Source: Macrophomina tecta (taxonomy: Eukaryota > Ascomycota > Dothideomycetes > Botryosphaeriales > Botryosphaeriaceae). From it: a stretch of DNA of 64,000 bases. The translations under genes were made by a program, and so were the position numbers. The first letter of the stretch is position 1. The number at the start of each line of letters is the position of its first letter. The stretch covers positions 2,976,001-3,040,000 of the forward strand of contig JAKSGN010000043.1 in NCBI GenBank assembly GCA_024180945.1, given 5' to 3'. The notes under the pieces were generated by a model that was not told the origin of the DNA, did not search any database, and saw nothing but the letters and a program-made list of their open reading frames with translations. Of this stretch, positions 9,486 to 21,686 are shown one piece after another.

Positions 9486-10663
9486 CTAGTAGGCGAGTCC
9501 CTCCAGATTCTTCTGCACCGAATCCTCCCAGCTCGTGAATCCCGGCCGTCCGACATCTCTGAGTAGTGCCTCAGCCCTGGCCCGCGGCTTCCACTCGGTC
9601 AGGTCACGGCCCTTCATGAAGTTCTCAGGCAGCTTATGGTCAGGGTAGTGCTCGCGCATCCACGCCAGAATATCATCGAAGTGAAAAGAGCCTGCTGATC
9701 CGAAAACGCGCTCGCTCTTGACATCCGGGTGTATGGCCGCCACTACATGCAACCAAGCAGCGTCCTCGACGTCCGTGTATTGCTCTGCGTATCCCAGTCA
9801 GCCTGCACTCTCAACGTTTGAGCTCGCCCCACATACGTGGCACATCATTCTTAATGCGCTCGATGTTGCCCTCCCACAGAGCCTGGATGGAGCCCGAGGT
9901 TGAAGGATGCCCCTGGTGCTTGACCGAGAGTGCCTTGCCGAAGTTGAACGCAGGTAGCACTGGTTCTAGACGTTAGAGTTCGCGAAGCTCGAGTACCGCA
10001 AGGGGACTACCCACCGGTGTTGACGACCATGTCCGGCTTGTTCTCTTTCACCCATTTCCACAGGGCTTGCTCCGACTGCGTCTTGCTTGCTGCGTAGACT
10101 GTCTTTCCATCGGCACCTTCTTTCCATGCCCCCTCCACAGCCGCGTCATCCCACGTATTTTCGTCAACCACGATCTTCGTGTCCGCAATGGGCATTATAG
10201 TGGACCATGACGAGGACGTCAGAATAAAACGCTCAATGCTTGGCTCGCTCGCTGCTGCCTTTGCCGCGACCAGTGCGCCGTTGACTACGGGCGGAATCAC
10301 GTTATTAGGGTTGGTGTCCCAGCTCAAGACTGATGCAACGTGGATAAATGCGGAAACTCCTGCGGCATGTCAGCAGGAAAATTACGGACAGTGCAAGAGT
10401 ACAACTGCACCTTTCTTGACCTCGTCATATGCACCATCCACTGACATGTCTGGAACGCAGACAAGCTCGAACTTTCCCTTCCCGTACTTCTCGTCGAAAA
10501 GCTCACTGATCCACGCATTCTTCTTGGTGTCGCGTACGGTTCCACGGACCCTGTAGCCGGATTCGAGGAACTTGTCGGCGACTTGGCCTCCAATGAGGCC
10601 ATTGACTCCTGTAACCAGCACAGTGGAGCCTTTAGGGATAGCGGGATTGTTAATTGGCGACAT
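9486..10663 (-). CDS. NAD(P)-dependent carbonyl/aldehyde reductase (extended SDR, Gre2/dihydroflavonol-reductase type)
   Basis: Four exons: 10411-10663, 10015-10359, 9837-9965 and 9486-9784, introns 49-52 nt, phases closing (341 aa). The N-terminus shows the Rossmann signature VTGVNGLIGGQVADKFLE, followed by the NADPH-type GYRVRGTVRDTKK. After the first intron come FIHVAS, then FILTSSSWS and the catalytic YAASKTQSEQ (YxxxK). VLPAFNFGK and HVVAAIHPDVKSERVFG are the substrate-domain strands of this family. Expected reaction is reduction of an aldehyde or ketone (Gre2, ketoreductases, cinnamoyl-CoA/DFR relatives); the substrate cannot be read from sequence. The first donor (GTGCAG) is weak but gives the conserved SAFIHVAS junction. 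Confidence 0.9.
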
Positions 10664-13600
10664 GTCTTGGATTTCAGTCTGGATGGACTGGAATTTAGGA
10701 GCTCAGAGCAAAAGCAGACGGGGAGGAGAGATAAGTCTCTTATACAAGCATAAGCTGTCCAGCATGCGTATCGGCTTACTGGAGACAGGCGATGCCTGGC
10801 GGGAGGACGGATCCCGAGCTGGTCAGCGCCTGACAAGAAGCTCGCCATTGCAACGTCATGGCGGGCCCGGCAAGCTTGGAGATCTTCGCTCATTTCTCGG
10901 GCCCCATCCGCCTTCCCGACGCAGTTTTCAACCTCTCACACCGCTTCTACCCACTCCGCATAACATGGCGTTTCGTACGCAAGCCCGAGAAGCTGCTCTT
11001 GCGCCATGCAGCATCTTCGCTCTCTCACCACTGCCTCGAACTTCGTTAACAATGTTATCGCCGACATGACAATCCTCAATCGCGCATCTCGCATTTACAA
11101 TCTGCTGTGCTGCTGTGAAACAAGAAATTCAATCAAGAGGCAGCCGACCCCCGCTTCGAATTCTGAAACACAACATTATTGACATCCCCATGCTCCCGGG
11201 TTGTTTAGTCAGTTCATTAGCCTTATTTAGCACCATCAGCGCTGACCGATGAGCTTGGCGTCCCGCGCACCCGGAATCCACTCAACCGAGACAGGACGAA
11301 TACTATCGTTGCCTGTCCTTCCAACTCTCGTACCAAAGAAAGCTACTCTCTTTGATGTACTTCAAGATCAACGAAAAGTGTCATAAGAAGTGAGACAGCC
11401 CAATGGCAATTCAAAGGCTGATACAAGACGGCTACACGAATTCTCTATTGGTGCAACCTGCTCTGGATTCTTTCCTTGGTGTGCCGATTCCACGCTTGAC
11501 AGCATATGCGGGTCGGCATCAATCGTTTAAAGCTTTGAGATAATTGCCTATGTACCGCGCAATCTGGCGTACCGTGTTCAGCCACGAGCTCTGACTCATT
11601 CCCGCATTAGTCTGACATCGGGCAGTTATTTACCTGTATTTCTAATCCAGGAAGATAGCAACGAAGGAGGCGGGGAATCTATCCTCCCTCGAGCTATATC
11701 CATAGCGCAACATCACCACCGATTTGAAGGCGGTGTGCCTGACCACATGACCAACGTGACAGAATGAACGACCGCGCATTCCTCGTCGTCCTCGGATCGG
11801 GATCGACGAATAAATTTCTGGAGCAGCGCACGCCGTGCAAATTCGCCCCGAGAATAGAACCTTGTCCAATCATAGACGTCACCACGTCGGCTACGTATGC
11901 CTATGTCGAAACGATTGGTACCTGCCCTGTCCGTGGGAGCGTAAGCATCCGTCCGCACATGATCGTGACTGTGTTCCCTGGCCATCTGCATCCGGACAAA
12001 CACACCAAAGTCTCACAACTTTGCGTTTACTGTTGCACACATTCAGACCCCGAACTTGTGTTAGTGTGCACACAGAACACGTCCTTGAATATGCACCCAC
12101 CATTGGTATTACTCCAGAACGCTAAGGATCTCAATAGGCCTACGTGTCCCACTACAAGAGGTTATGATGCGCTGGCTGTGCTGCATATAATCCAAAGGTC
12201 AGACATGACATAGCGCGGAAGCACGTCGCCATGAAAAGCATTGGATTGGTAAATATCCGTTAGATGGAAACAATTATCGTAACGGACATTCCTCTCTCCC
12301 AGAAGCGCACATTGACCATGCAATTGACATCCGCATAGTGTCCTGATAACAGCACGCAGCATTGTGGATCATCCGATGTATCTAGAATCGAAATTTGCAG
12401 TTCAACTTAGGAACAAGACGTTAGCAAGATGGCGAGAGCAGAAGCGGAGGGTTGCACAACATGACGCTACCCCGCATTTCCCCGCCGCGGCCATCGCTAA
12501 GTAAACCGGACGGGAATATCCGCTTCCGTTGAAAGTCACAATAGTCGGGTGGTAGCATGCATATAAGCTGGTGAGAACGTCATCAGTAAAATTCGCTAAA
12601 TATCTTTGCATCCAAGGCACCAAAGTACTCCCTAGTAGGGATGAGCACGAATACAGAACCAGACTGGTCGTGCAGTCATTAAGGATACATAGAAACCACA
12701 CTACAAAGTTGAACCGACGGCCCTCCAGACACCAACTATCCCGGCGAAGTGGAAAAACACTAATGTGGCACGGGCGGAGAGATATCCACTTACAGTGTTG
12801 CCGTCAGGACTATCACTAATCGCGTGGAGTTGAAACTGAGCCAGACGTAAGTAGTTTCGATCACTTCGAACACGTACGTCCGGATGACTACTTCGACTCC
12901 CGATGCACAATTCCAGTTACTCCTGACCTGTTTGGAGCGGAGACTCCTCTATCGTTCTTCTTCCGCTAGCCAGCTGTTTTGCTCTCTCAGGAACGCTCTC
13001 CATCATGGCGCGCTGGAATGGTAGGTACTGTTTCAAACGCAAATACTTCGTCTCGCAACCCATTACCACTTCTATTGCCTTTTCAACAGGCTCAAAACGG
13101 GCTGTAAATCAGACAGTATGTCTAAGTCTAACACTCATGGAATCTAGACAGTCTTGCGGTGCCGGGTAGGGAGGTTGCGTGTTGAATTTCGGAAAATCCA
13201 AGCCCATGCATATCTGCATCTCGCTCTCATTCAGCCTCCGCCATATCCAATGTGACAAAGCTGATAAGGCGCTGTTTCGTTTCAGTTCTTGCCCCTCTCC
13301 TAATGTCCAAGGAGACAGCAGCGCAGCTGTGGCCAGTGTAAATATGTGCCTGGTGGTTGAGACCCTTTGCCTCGGTACATTCTGCCCCCGCCCGTGCTTC
13401 TGCCACTGCGTCTCCGCCCCGCCCCGCCCCGGGAGTTCGTTCCCAACCACCGACTAGGTAAGATTCGCGCGATCGTTTACTCTACACCGAACCGGAGCTT
13501 GTGGATTTCACCTGCAGCCGAAAACCCAGAGTCAATACCTAGGCAATCGCCCTGGCCAGTTGGATCCCGCCAGCTGCCACGGCCGTAAGAGACGGACGAA

Positions 13601-13829
13601 TAACCAATGGACTTCCGGCACTCCGCTCCCGCGGACAGCCTAACGACCCACACCAAAAGGACCGGCGTTGCCGCTCCATATCAGTCCCTGCCATCCTCCA
13701 TGAACTGCCTCTTTGCCAAAAAAAAAAAAATCTCCTCACCCCGCCATTTACGAAGCAGGAAAAAAGAGCAATCCAAAATCCAACAGCCGACCCATATCGT
13801 AGATTTCCCAATCAGGCAAGAAGATCCAC
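10664..13829. other. Gene-poor 3.2-kb interval
   Basis: No convincing long reading frame on either strand, and base composition is more AT-rich than the neighbouring genes. The left part should hold the reductase promoter and the right part the promoter of the hydrolase at 13830. Open frames up to 150 codons (for example 11764-12213 plus) have no recognisable motifs. A possible mini-gene start (ATG at 13005 followed by a GTAGGT donor) is listed under findings. An A13 run lies at 13718-13730. No terminal repeats or transposase motifs were seen. Confidence 0.35.
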
Positions 13830-15104
13830 GTGCCATCCACCGCAGCGGAGTCCTCGATCAATACCGCTCCCCCTAAGCCGAGCCATTCGTTCTCCAGCCA
13901 CGACCAAAACATCACGAACGCTGCGGCAATGGCCTCATCCGCCTCTTCCTCCTCCATCCTAACCCGCCAACCCTTCAAAGCCGCCTACGCCCTCTATGCC
14001 ATCCTCCTCGAGAGCGTCCGCCTCCCCTTCTGGATGCTCGTCTACATCCTGCCATCGCTGCGGCCGGAGCGCAACTGGACGCACCGGCAAGCCGTGGGCA
14101 CACACCTGCTTCGCGCCATTGTCCACCACAGCGCCGTCGTCGAGGTGCACGTCCCGCTCTCCATGACGCCCGGCCCCGAAGGGGACCGCTTCGTCACCAT
14201 GGCCCCCGCCGAGAGCAGCATGTACCTGGGGCCGCTCGCCGACGCGGAGACCAAGCCGGCCAAAATCGGGGGGACGTGGTACTCGGAGCCATACGCGCCG
14301 GCCTCTCCCTCAGCCCCCGCCTCCGCCCGCTCGAAAGCCGTCGTGCTCCACTTCCACGGCGGCGCCTTCGTGCTCGGCGACGGCCGCGAGAAGGACTGCG
14401 GCCCCCTCGCGCGCACGATGTTGCGCCAGCTGCCCTCCAGCATCACGCACGTCTTCTGCCCGCAGTACCGGCTGGCGGGCGCGCCGAGCCGCACGCGCTT
14501 CCCCGGCGCGCTGCAGGACGCGGTGACGGCGTATCTCTACCTGCTCCGCGCGCACCGCATCCCCCCGTCCCGCATCATCCTGTCGGGCGACAGCGCGGGC
14601 GGCAACATCGTGAACGGGCTGCTGCGCTACATCGCCGTGTACGGCGAGGAGCTGGACATCCCCGCGCCCGCCTGCGCGTGGCTGTGGTCCCCCTGGATCA
14701 ACCCGTCGATCGCGCTGGACACGTCGCTGATGGTGCGGTCGCCCAACGTTCGGTGTGACTACATCAGCGAGGGGTTCGGCGCGTGGGGCTGCAGGATGTA
14801 CGCGCCCCACTGCGATGTGAGAGACGCATGGATTTCCGGGGGCGGGCACCCGTTCAAGTCGCCCGCGCCGATCTGGGTGCAGACGGGCGGGCGAGAGCTG
14901 CTGTTTCACGACAACGTCGAGTTCTTTGAGGGGTTGAGGAAGGTGAATGGGGAGGAGAAGGACGGCGGGGTGCCGTGCGAGTTGGAGATCTTGCCGTACG
15001 CGCCGCATGACATCCCGCTGGTCGGGCATATCGTCGGGTTCTCGAAGGAGTATGTGGATGTGTTGAAGAAAGCGGAATCGTTCTATCAGAGAGTCAGAAA
15101 ATGA
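13830..15104 (+). CDS. Alpha/beta hydrolase-3 (HSL/arylacetamide-deacetylase-type esterase)
   Basis: Single exon, 424 aa; an in-frame ATG at 13929 (MASSASSSS) is an equally plausible start and gives about 391 aa. A hydrophobic helix (AYALYAILLESVRLPFWMLV) near the N-terminus may anchor it to membranes. The esterase core has the oxyanion motif HFHGGAFVLGDG (about residue 176), the nucleophile GDSAGG (about 252), and a C-terminal acid-His part around EILPYAPHDIPLVGH. Order and spacing match the HGG-type (hormone-sensitive lipase-like) carboxylesterases found in many fungi. Substrate unknown: short acyl esters, sterol or mycotoxin esters are possible. GC is very high in this gene (long C/G-rich codon runs), giving long antisense shadow frames. 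Confidence 0.9.
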   Translation: MPSTAAESSINTAPPKPSHSFSSHDQNITNAAAMASSASSSSILTRQPFKAAYALYAILLESVRLPFWMLVYILPSLRPERNWTHRQAVGTHLLRAIVHHSAVVEVHVPLSMTPGPEGDRFVTMAPAESSMYLGPLADAETKPAKIGGTWYSEPYAPASPSAPASARSKAVVLHFHGGAFVLGDGREKDCGPLARTMLRQLPSSITHVFCPQYRLAGAPSRTRFPGALQDAVTAYLYLLRAHRIPPSRIILSGDSAGGNIVNGLLRYIAVYGEELDIPAPACAWLWSPWINPSIALDTSLMVRSPNVRCDYISEGFGAWGCRMYAPHCDVRDAWISGGGHPFKSPAPIWVQTGGRELLFHDNVEFFEGLRKVNGEEKDGGVPCELEILPYAPHDIPLVGHIVGFSKEYVDVLKKAESFYQRVRK

Positions 15105-15505
15105 GAGGAGAGCAGACAGCATGGCCAATGAGAAATAGTGGCAAGAGCTCTGTACAGATGGACGTGTTAACTATTGTGACTCCTGAATCTTGAATGGTGC
15201 CACTGAATGAACAATTTAAACAATAAGATTACCAGTGTACCTATACCAAGGATCCTGAACGCGCGAACGATGGACTGAGCTGTGCATGAACAAAAGCAAA
15301 TCCCATGGCTATGCATAAACGACTGAAAGCATGCGTAGAGTGAAAATCAGCCAAAACACCCGCTACCAGCCTACACGATTTAGTCCAACCAAAAAGCAGA
15401 AAAGACGCTACGCTGACAACAAATTGCCATCCAAAACATGCCTCAAACAAGATGCCATCTACAACGCCCTTTGTGGTTTAGGGCCCCTCTCTTTCAATAA
15501 TTTCC
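15105..15505. other. Convergent 3' region
   Basis: 400 bp between the hydrolase and calpain stops. AT-richer, no gene seen; probably both 3' UTRs. Confidence 0.4.
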
Positions 15506-18500
15506 TCAGCCCTGGATCGAACTCTCCAAATTGGCGGGCACGCTGCCAATAGTGTCCATCAATGCTTCAAACTTGTTGGGGTCAGGGGTATTTGCAAGGC
15601 CCCTCGTGGCATCCTTGGCGGAGTCATCGATATCGAGGGTCCTGTCGAGCCCCTTGCCCTTCCTGCCCTCTTCACGCTTGGGCCGAGCCACGTCAATGGT
15701 GACGTCCGTATCCTTGCTATAGACGCGGAGACCGACGACGCAGACAGCGTTCCACGGGTCGCGCTCGAATTCATCGTCAGGATCGACTTCGATCTCACCC
15801 TGATGGTGGGTATGGTTGGGATCGCGGTCATCGTGCAGCATCTGGACCTTCTCCAACAAGCTGATCTGATTGCGCTCATGGAGCTCGTCCTCAGAATCAG
15901 AATCGCTGCTGGGATCATCAAGATCGGAATCCCAGGACAGCTCGCTGTCGCTGATGCCGGAGGCATCGATCACTGAGTTGGCCACGGAAGAGGCACGGGA
16001 ACGATTGATCCGAATTCCTGGAACACGGCCAGGGTGTGGAGACAGCGTGTCACGGCGACGAGGAGCCGGAGGAGCGGGGGAGGTACCGCGACGAGGCGCC
16101 GGAGAGGCATTGCGGGAGCTCTTTCCGTCCTTTCCATCCTCGTTGTAACCTCCGCGGCCTTCATTATATCCGCCTCGGCCTTCATTGTAGCCTCCCCGGC
16201 CCTGGTTATATCCTCCTCGGCCGGTAAATCCGTGCTCCGGCTGCGGCGAGGCAGAAGGAGATCTTCCGCGGGAACCCGGAGGAGGAGTGCCAGTATGAGA
16301 CACCGAATGAGGTTCAGCAGTCTCGTTGTAGCCGCCTCTTCCGTTGTAGCCGCCCCGGCCAGTATATCCCCGAGAAGGAGAAGATGTCCGATGCTGGGGG
16401 GTGGCCGAACGAGAATCGGATTCGGGAGCGTCGTTGTACCCGCCACGGCCGTTGTACCCACCTCGGCCATTGTAACCTCCGCGACCGGTCAATTCCCCAG
16501 CAGGCGAAGTCCGGCCCTCAATGGGCAGAGTCTCGGCAGCTGGACGGCGGTCAAAGCCTGACGACGGCGCACCGACTTCGGGGGTACCCAGAGAACGAGG
16601 GGTGTGGGGACGGGAGTCGGACGTGGCTTCGCCCTCGTTGTACCCGCCACGGCCCTCGTTGTACCCGCCGCGACCCTCATTGTACCCACCACGTCCTTGA
16701 TAGCCGCCACGACCTCCGAAGCCAGGCTCCCCATCGATAGGAGTAGGAGCCTGGAAGGTCAGCGAAGGGGAGTTGTGATGCGAGTGGACCGGTTTGTTAT
16801 CCGCGGGTTCGGTGATAATTTCAGGGAATGCCTCGGTAGATGCGTTGTAACCGCCTCGTCCATTGTAGCCACCACGTCCCTGGAAGGCACCAGAGCTTTC
16901 CATGGCGTTGTGGGCTGCCTCAACACGCATAGGGGCCTGAACGCCAGAAGCTGACGACCTGCCGCGATGGTGAGAGCGGATCGACGGCCTCGTCTCCTCC
17001 AGATCATCACCACTCAATGAGATACCAAGGCCGGGGTCGGTGCTATCGGCCTGGTTATCCATTGAGCCAGGCGTCGCGAGGCCGTTTGCCAGTCCATCCG
17101 CTTGTTTTGTGGCACGCTTGGCCTGCTTTCTCTGCTCCCTCAGCTTCTGTTTCTGGCGATGCCTGCGCATCTTCTCATGTTGCTTCTTCTTCTTGGCTTT
17201 CTCCGCCGCCTTGCGTTCCCTCTTCTTGCGGAGCTTTTCATCTCTCTCAAGCTGCTTGAACTGGCCCTTTGCGTGGGCGAGATCGTAGCTAAGGCCGGTT
17301 GAAAGAAGCTTTTCCCTGCGGTTGAAGCAATTTGCACGCACGACCTCGATCGGAGTCGGCCGAGCGTACCGCTTTGCCGTGATCTTGAGAAGAACGGTGT
17401 ACCTGCCAGGCTCAAGGTCAAGCTCAGTGCTGACTGACCGCTTCATGTAGTAGGGCCCATTGCTACGGACGAGGTAGTCAGGCTCGTTCTCACGGTGGAC
17501 ACGGAACTGGAGGTGAAAGTCGTAAGGCCCCTCAAGGCCAGTAAAGTAGCGATCATCAAGCTGTTGGAGGACGATTACTACAGGGCTTGGCTTGTTGATG
17601 GTGACGGTGAATGTGGTGTCCAGGTAGTCAACAGACCAGGGAACATTCAGACTGGTCCACTGTTGCGTGATAGTCCACTCGGGACCAAATAGGCGAGTGC
17701 GGTCGAAGTGCTGGTAGTTCCTCAGGAGGTCCTTGTAACTGATCCAGAAGACACCGTCATCGCCAAAGCGGTGATTGAGCTTCTGCATCCACTCAGGAGT
17801 CCACTCCTCAGAACCATCGGACCATGCACCCCGCCACTCAGTCTTTCCCCAGGGATTCCTTGAGAACGTTAGTCAATCTATTTTCGGTCCGACGCTTGAC
17901 ATTGCCTCACCTGAGCTTCAGCAGTCTCTGGCCATCGATCTCCCTTGCTTCCATAATGGAATAGGCGTGCTTCTCCTGGATTCCTTTCCTCTCGCCGTAA
18001 CTGCCGCCCATCTGACCGCAGCCAAAGAGAAACTCCTTGTTCACCTGCAGCAGCTCCTGCCAGAACTTGTTCTTGTCCAGGATGTCCGTGGAAAATAATT
18101 CGGTTGTGACGCCTCCAGTGAGATCTTCGATGCCTTCTCCCACGAAGCCGCCATCAATGGCGGAGTAGTCGCCGTGGGCCTTGGCATACGCCTTCTCAAG
18201 CAACGGCAGCCAGGTCTCGTTCGGGTCGCTGCATTGCGCGAAGTACAGGGCCCTAGACCCCGTCTGCATGACAGTGCGGTACTCTTCCTCGGGACTCTTC
18301 CGGTTCTGCAGCTCGAGCCATTGGTGGCGGTCGCGAATGGAATCATCAAAGTCCTCCTTAATCAGGTAGAGCTTGTCGTCGATAACTTCGGAGATCCATT
18401 CTCCGTCTGGAATATGTCAGCAGCTTGGCCCGGAGAATATACGAATTTGGAAGGCCGACCTCTGTGAAAGACGAAACCGTAAACACCAACTTCCTCGTCC

Positions 18501-19289
18501 CTCTCCACGCACACCCGGTCGATGAGGTCTTTCTTGTTGCTCAATGTGCAGAGGGCCGACATCAGCCAGCAATCACCGTCATTGCCCTGGCGAATGTCGT
18601 TCGCAGTCGCACCGTCGACGAAGAATTGGGGATTATCGAAGATGTCCTGGGAATCCGTGTCAGCGCCACGTCCCACGCGTAAGCGCTAAGCAATTGCGTC
18701 TTACCTCTACCCTCTTCACGGACATGGGCTTGAGATCCGACGTATTCTCGCCCAAAGCGGTAAGGCAGTCCGGAGGTACGTTCATCTGCTTGCTCCGGCG
18801 GAAGTCGGTCTCGAGATCAAAGTGGGGATCTGGGTGGCGATAATGTCAGTAGCGGGCCGGTGGCTGAGACGAGCTTGCGTCCTCACCTCTGTACTTCTGG
18901 TTGATGCGGCGGCAGTCGCGCACTATCTTGCGGACCTTCTCTCTGCAAGCTGCCACGGCCTCTTCGTAGGATGCCAGAGCATTCTGGGCACGCGGACTGC
19001 CGGTTTCCCTCTCCTTCTTGTGATGGGCGGCTGCGCGCTTGGCGTACAGGTTGTCGGGAAGGATGGTGAATATCTTGCCGGGATGTTTTGTGGTAAACTT
19101 GTCCCAGAACTGGTCGACCTCCTTCTGGGGGTGTTGCTTCTTCATCTTGCGACGGGGCAGCGCCGGGTCGGGCGGCAGCGGCGGAGGCGGGGACTGATCT
19201 CTTTCTCTCAGCGCGGAGACGGAGGGAGCTCGCGAAGGTGGGCGCGACGACGACTCAAGGATTTCAAAATTGGATCTGGAGCTCGACAT
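15506..19289 (-). CDS. Calpain-family cysteine protease with a GRGGYN-repeat C-terminal region
   Basis: Five exons: 18887-19289, 18705-18829, 18460-18646, 17911-18406 and 15506-17858; phases close to 1187 aa. The protease core is complete: catalytic Cys in QGNDGDCWLMSAL (about 202), His in KHAYSIMEAREI (about 386) and Asn in NPWGKTEWRG (about 404), followed by a C2-like beta-sandwich (FTVTINKPSPVVIVLQQLDD ... LEPGRYTVLLKITAKRY). A Lys/Arg-rich coiled region (EKLRKKRERKAAEKAKKKKQ) comes next. Residues about 727-975 then hold 15 copies of a GRGGYN-type hexapeptide in five blocks. The C-terminus is acidic, then a conserved-looking segment (VVGLRVYSKDTDVTIDV). Calpains cleave substrates at limited sites; Ca dependence cannot be judged. 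The donor of intron 3 (GTCGGC) is non-consensus but gives the family junction VFHR-DGEWISE. Confidence 0.93.
16145..16888 (-). repeat. 18-bp coding minisatellite encoding GRGGYN
   Basis: Five blocks (about 16145-16210, 16321-16371, 16430-16490, 16634-16720 and 16846-16885) contain 4, 2, 3, 4 and 2 units in plus-strand order. Each unit is about 18 bp and translates to GRGGYN, one copy reading GRGGYQ, with E, Q or T linkers. Third codon positions vary between units (for example GGC/GGA/GGT), so the peptide, not the DNA, is what is kept constant. Confidence 0.9.
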
Positions 19290-21686
19290 GGAAACGGAAG
19301 GCAGCGGAGGACGGCGGCGGCTACTGGAGCTTCAATGGCCGGGGTATTTGGAAGCGGAGCGGTGGGCTTGGGGTTTCATGCCGGCCGGACGAGGCTCTGG
19401 CCGGTGGTTATATAGCGAGGAAGGCCATGCGGGGGCGGCCGAGGGTTGAGAAAAAATTGGAGAGAGGGTGCGGCTGAGGGCTGCTCGCACACAGCAGCTC
19501 CATGGTGCGAGGATGGCGCGGGCTCGCACTGGAGGCGTGTATTTTCAGATGGGGTGGGGGCGGTAAAGCTACACCCATGTCGCTCACTCCGGCCCACTTA
19601 CAGTCATCGCCCTAGCCCTCTGCCCCCTCCGCCCACCTGCAGCCCCGTCTCCTTCCAGCACCCTGCAGCAGGCAATCGGAGCCCTTTGCGGGCTGTGTGG
19701 CCTCGCCGGCGGCCTCCCACTGCGGCCAGCAGGGCCAGCAGGCAGACGGATGCCCGCCAGGCAACCCAGGGGTCGTGACGCGCACTGGCAGACACCTCTC
19801 AGAACACCACCCTCGGCGCAGCGGCTGGGCACGACGGTTCCACGGAGCCGGCCGCGCCCACGCCCGCCAGCCAGTGCCCTCAATCGCTGCCGCGCTGGAC
19901 GAACAGCACGCAGCTCTTGTACTGGCCAATACCGGGCACGCGGTTCCAGCACCCCACCGACCTCGACTATTTCTGGCAATTGGCTGCGCGTGCTGGGGTG
20001 CCTCTTGTATCCACGGGATGCGGGCGCGCCCGAGCAGTCCGTAGGGCTGCTCCTGCGACCCTTGAGGCTCCACCCTCACCGTTTGCCGAACCGCTCTCCG
20101 TCTGCTCGTCGAGCCTGTCGCGCCAAGAGTGCTGACTTGGGGCACGCACGCGGGGGCACACCGCGCCCCAGGCACGCTGCAGCTGCATGTCAGCAGACGC
20201 GCCCGCGACGCCCGGCCTTGCGCTCCCACAGACACTGCTACCACTCTGCGCTGCCGCTCTACCGCCATCTTCGAGCCCTGCCGAGAACCCTCGATTCTAG
20301 CCCTTTCCAATGCCATGATCTGACGTGTTTTGAGTCTTTTCTGCTTTGAGCACGTTCGCGCGAGCTTACTATCATATCTCTGCACACAGAAGGGGGCGGG
20401 CTGCAGGCATGTGAAGAGCTGTTTCGTCCCTTCAATGCCCAGTCAGACCTCATCACAGTGCTGACCGCTAACCACACTATCGCCGTGGCCAGCCGTTTCC
20501 GTTATTGTACCCAATTGTTGTTGTCATCATGAATAAACCCCGCCTCGCGGTGATAGGTCGTGGCGGACGGCTGATCGGCGCGCAATGGATCAATGAAATC
20601 GCCACTCAGCCCGGTCGACTCGTCGAATGGTTCTGCCTGGCAACCATTCTTTGAAAAGAGGATGTCCTGTGTTGATCGCTCTCTGGACTGAAGGGTCTTA
20701 CAGTAGCTGGGCTGAGTTCGTTTGCCTGTTCGGACCAGCATGCCATTGGACCATGGTAGCTGTTCCATGTGGTGTCTTGCCTGCGCCCTGGAATGGAGGG
20801 TCGCCTTGATCGAAAATGTTCCTGGAGCACGTCAGTGGTGCACACCGGCTTGTCATTTCCCTGTGGAGCATGCCCTACAGCGCGTATGTGGGGGGAATGT
20901 ATCGATATTTAGAAATCCGCCGTCTCGAATGGGAAAGGATATCCGGTTGCACAAGGCGCAGGCAGGCTATCGGCAGATTTATCCTTCCTAGATAACGGGA
21001 GAGGATCCAAGACAGCTGCAATGTCGTGCATTTGGCTGAAAAGACGTCCGGGGCTACAGAAGCTCAGCCCTCTGTTTAAGCCGAAGGTGAGCGAAGCTTG
21101 ATGACAATTGAGTACTTTTGCCGCATTGGTAGACACCATCCGTCCGCTATCTACAGTGACAACACTTCCCTCTGACGCATGGAGAGCTGGATCAGTCATT
21201 TGGATCTAGTCGTTCAAATTACCGATGACAACTATATCCGGCCGACGACTCCAACCCCCGTATAATCCTCGAATGCTCTCGCAGCACACCAACGGTCAGA
21301 CCGTAGATTTTTCCGTGAAGGACACGTATTTTTGAACAATGTATCAGTCATCAGATGGGGGAATGACTCAAAAAGGTTCAATTGCTGCTACCAGAAAAGA
21401 CCGGGGTATAGTCGCTTCGGGTATAAGAATCACTGTGAAAATGCATTGCTTCGACAAGCAAGAAAACGTGCCGTGCAAGCAGTAGCGAATGCGGTAGCAG
21501 CATGCAGAGAGAGAAGGAAAAAAAAAAAAAAAAAAGAAGATCCGGAACCCCACTTCAAGACCTTAAATCCCTTCTCACTTTTCCCACGACCAAATTCCCC
21601 TCCTTGCCCGAACCATCAAAACTCCCATGGGCTAAGTCATATAGCCTTGAACATCGATACACCTTGTGATGTTGAACAGATGTCGT
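19290..21686. other. Gene-poor 2.4-kb interval upstream of the calpain gene
   Basis: The part from 19290 to about 20350 is strongly GC-rich with overlapping open frames on both strands (for example 257 codons, 19612-20385 minus) that show no motif and Arg/Ala/Gly/Pro-biased composition, as expected by chance in GC-rich DNA. 20400-21680 is AT-richer and empty apart from an A18 run at 21518-21535. It presumably contains the calpain promoter and a long 5' UTR. Confidence 0.35.

Noticed and set aside
11764..12213. 149-codon plus-strand frame in the gene-poor block
   Set aside because: Overlaps other frames of similar length on both strands; no motif, no codon-bias signal visible.
14310..15128. 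272-codon minus-strand frame opposite the alpha/beta hydrolase
   Set aside because: Antisense shadow of a high-GC gene with the HGG and GDSAGG motifs on the other strand.
19612..20385. 257-codon minus-strand open frame
   Set aside because: GC-rich DNA open on both strands, Arg/Ala/Gly/Cys-biased, no motif or splice partner.
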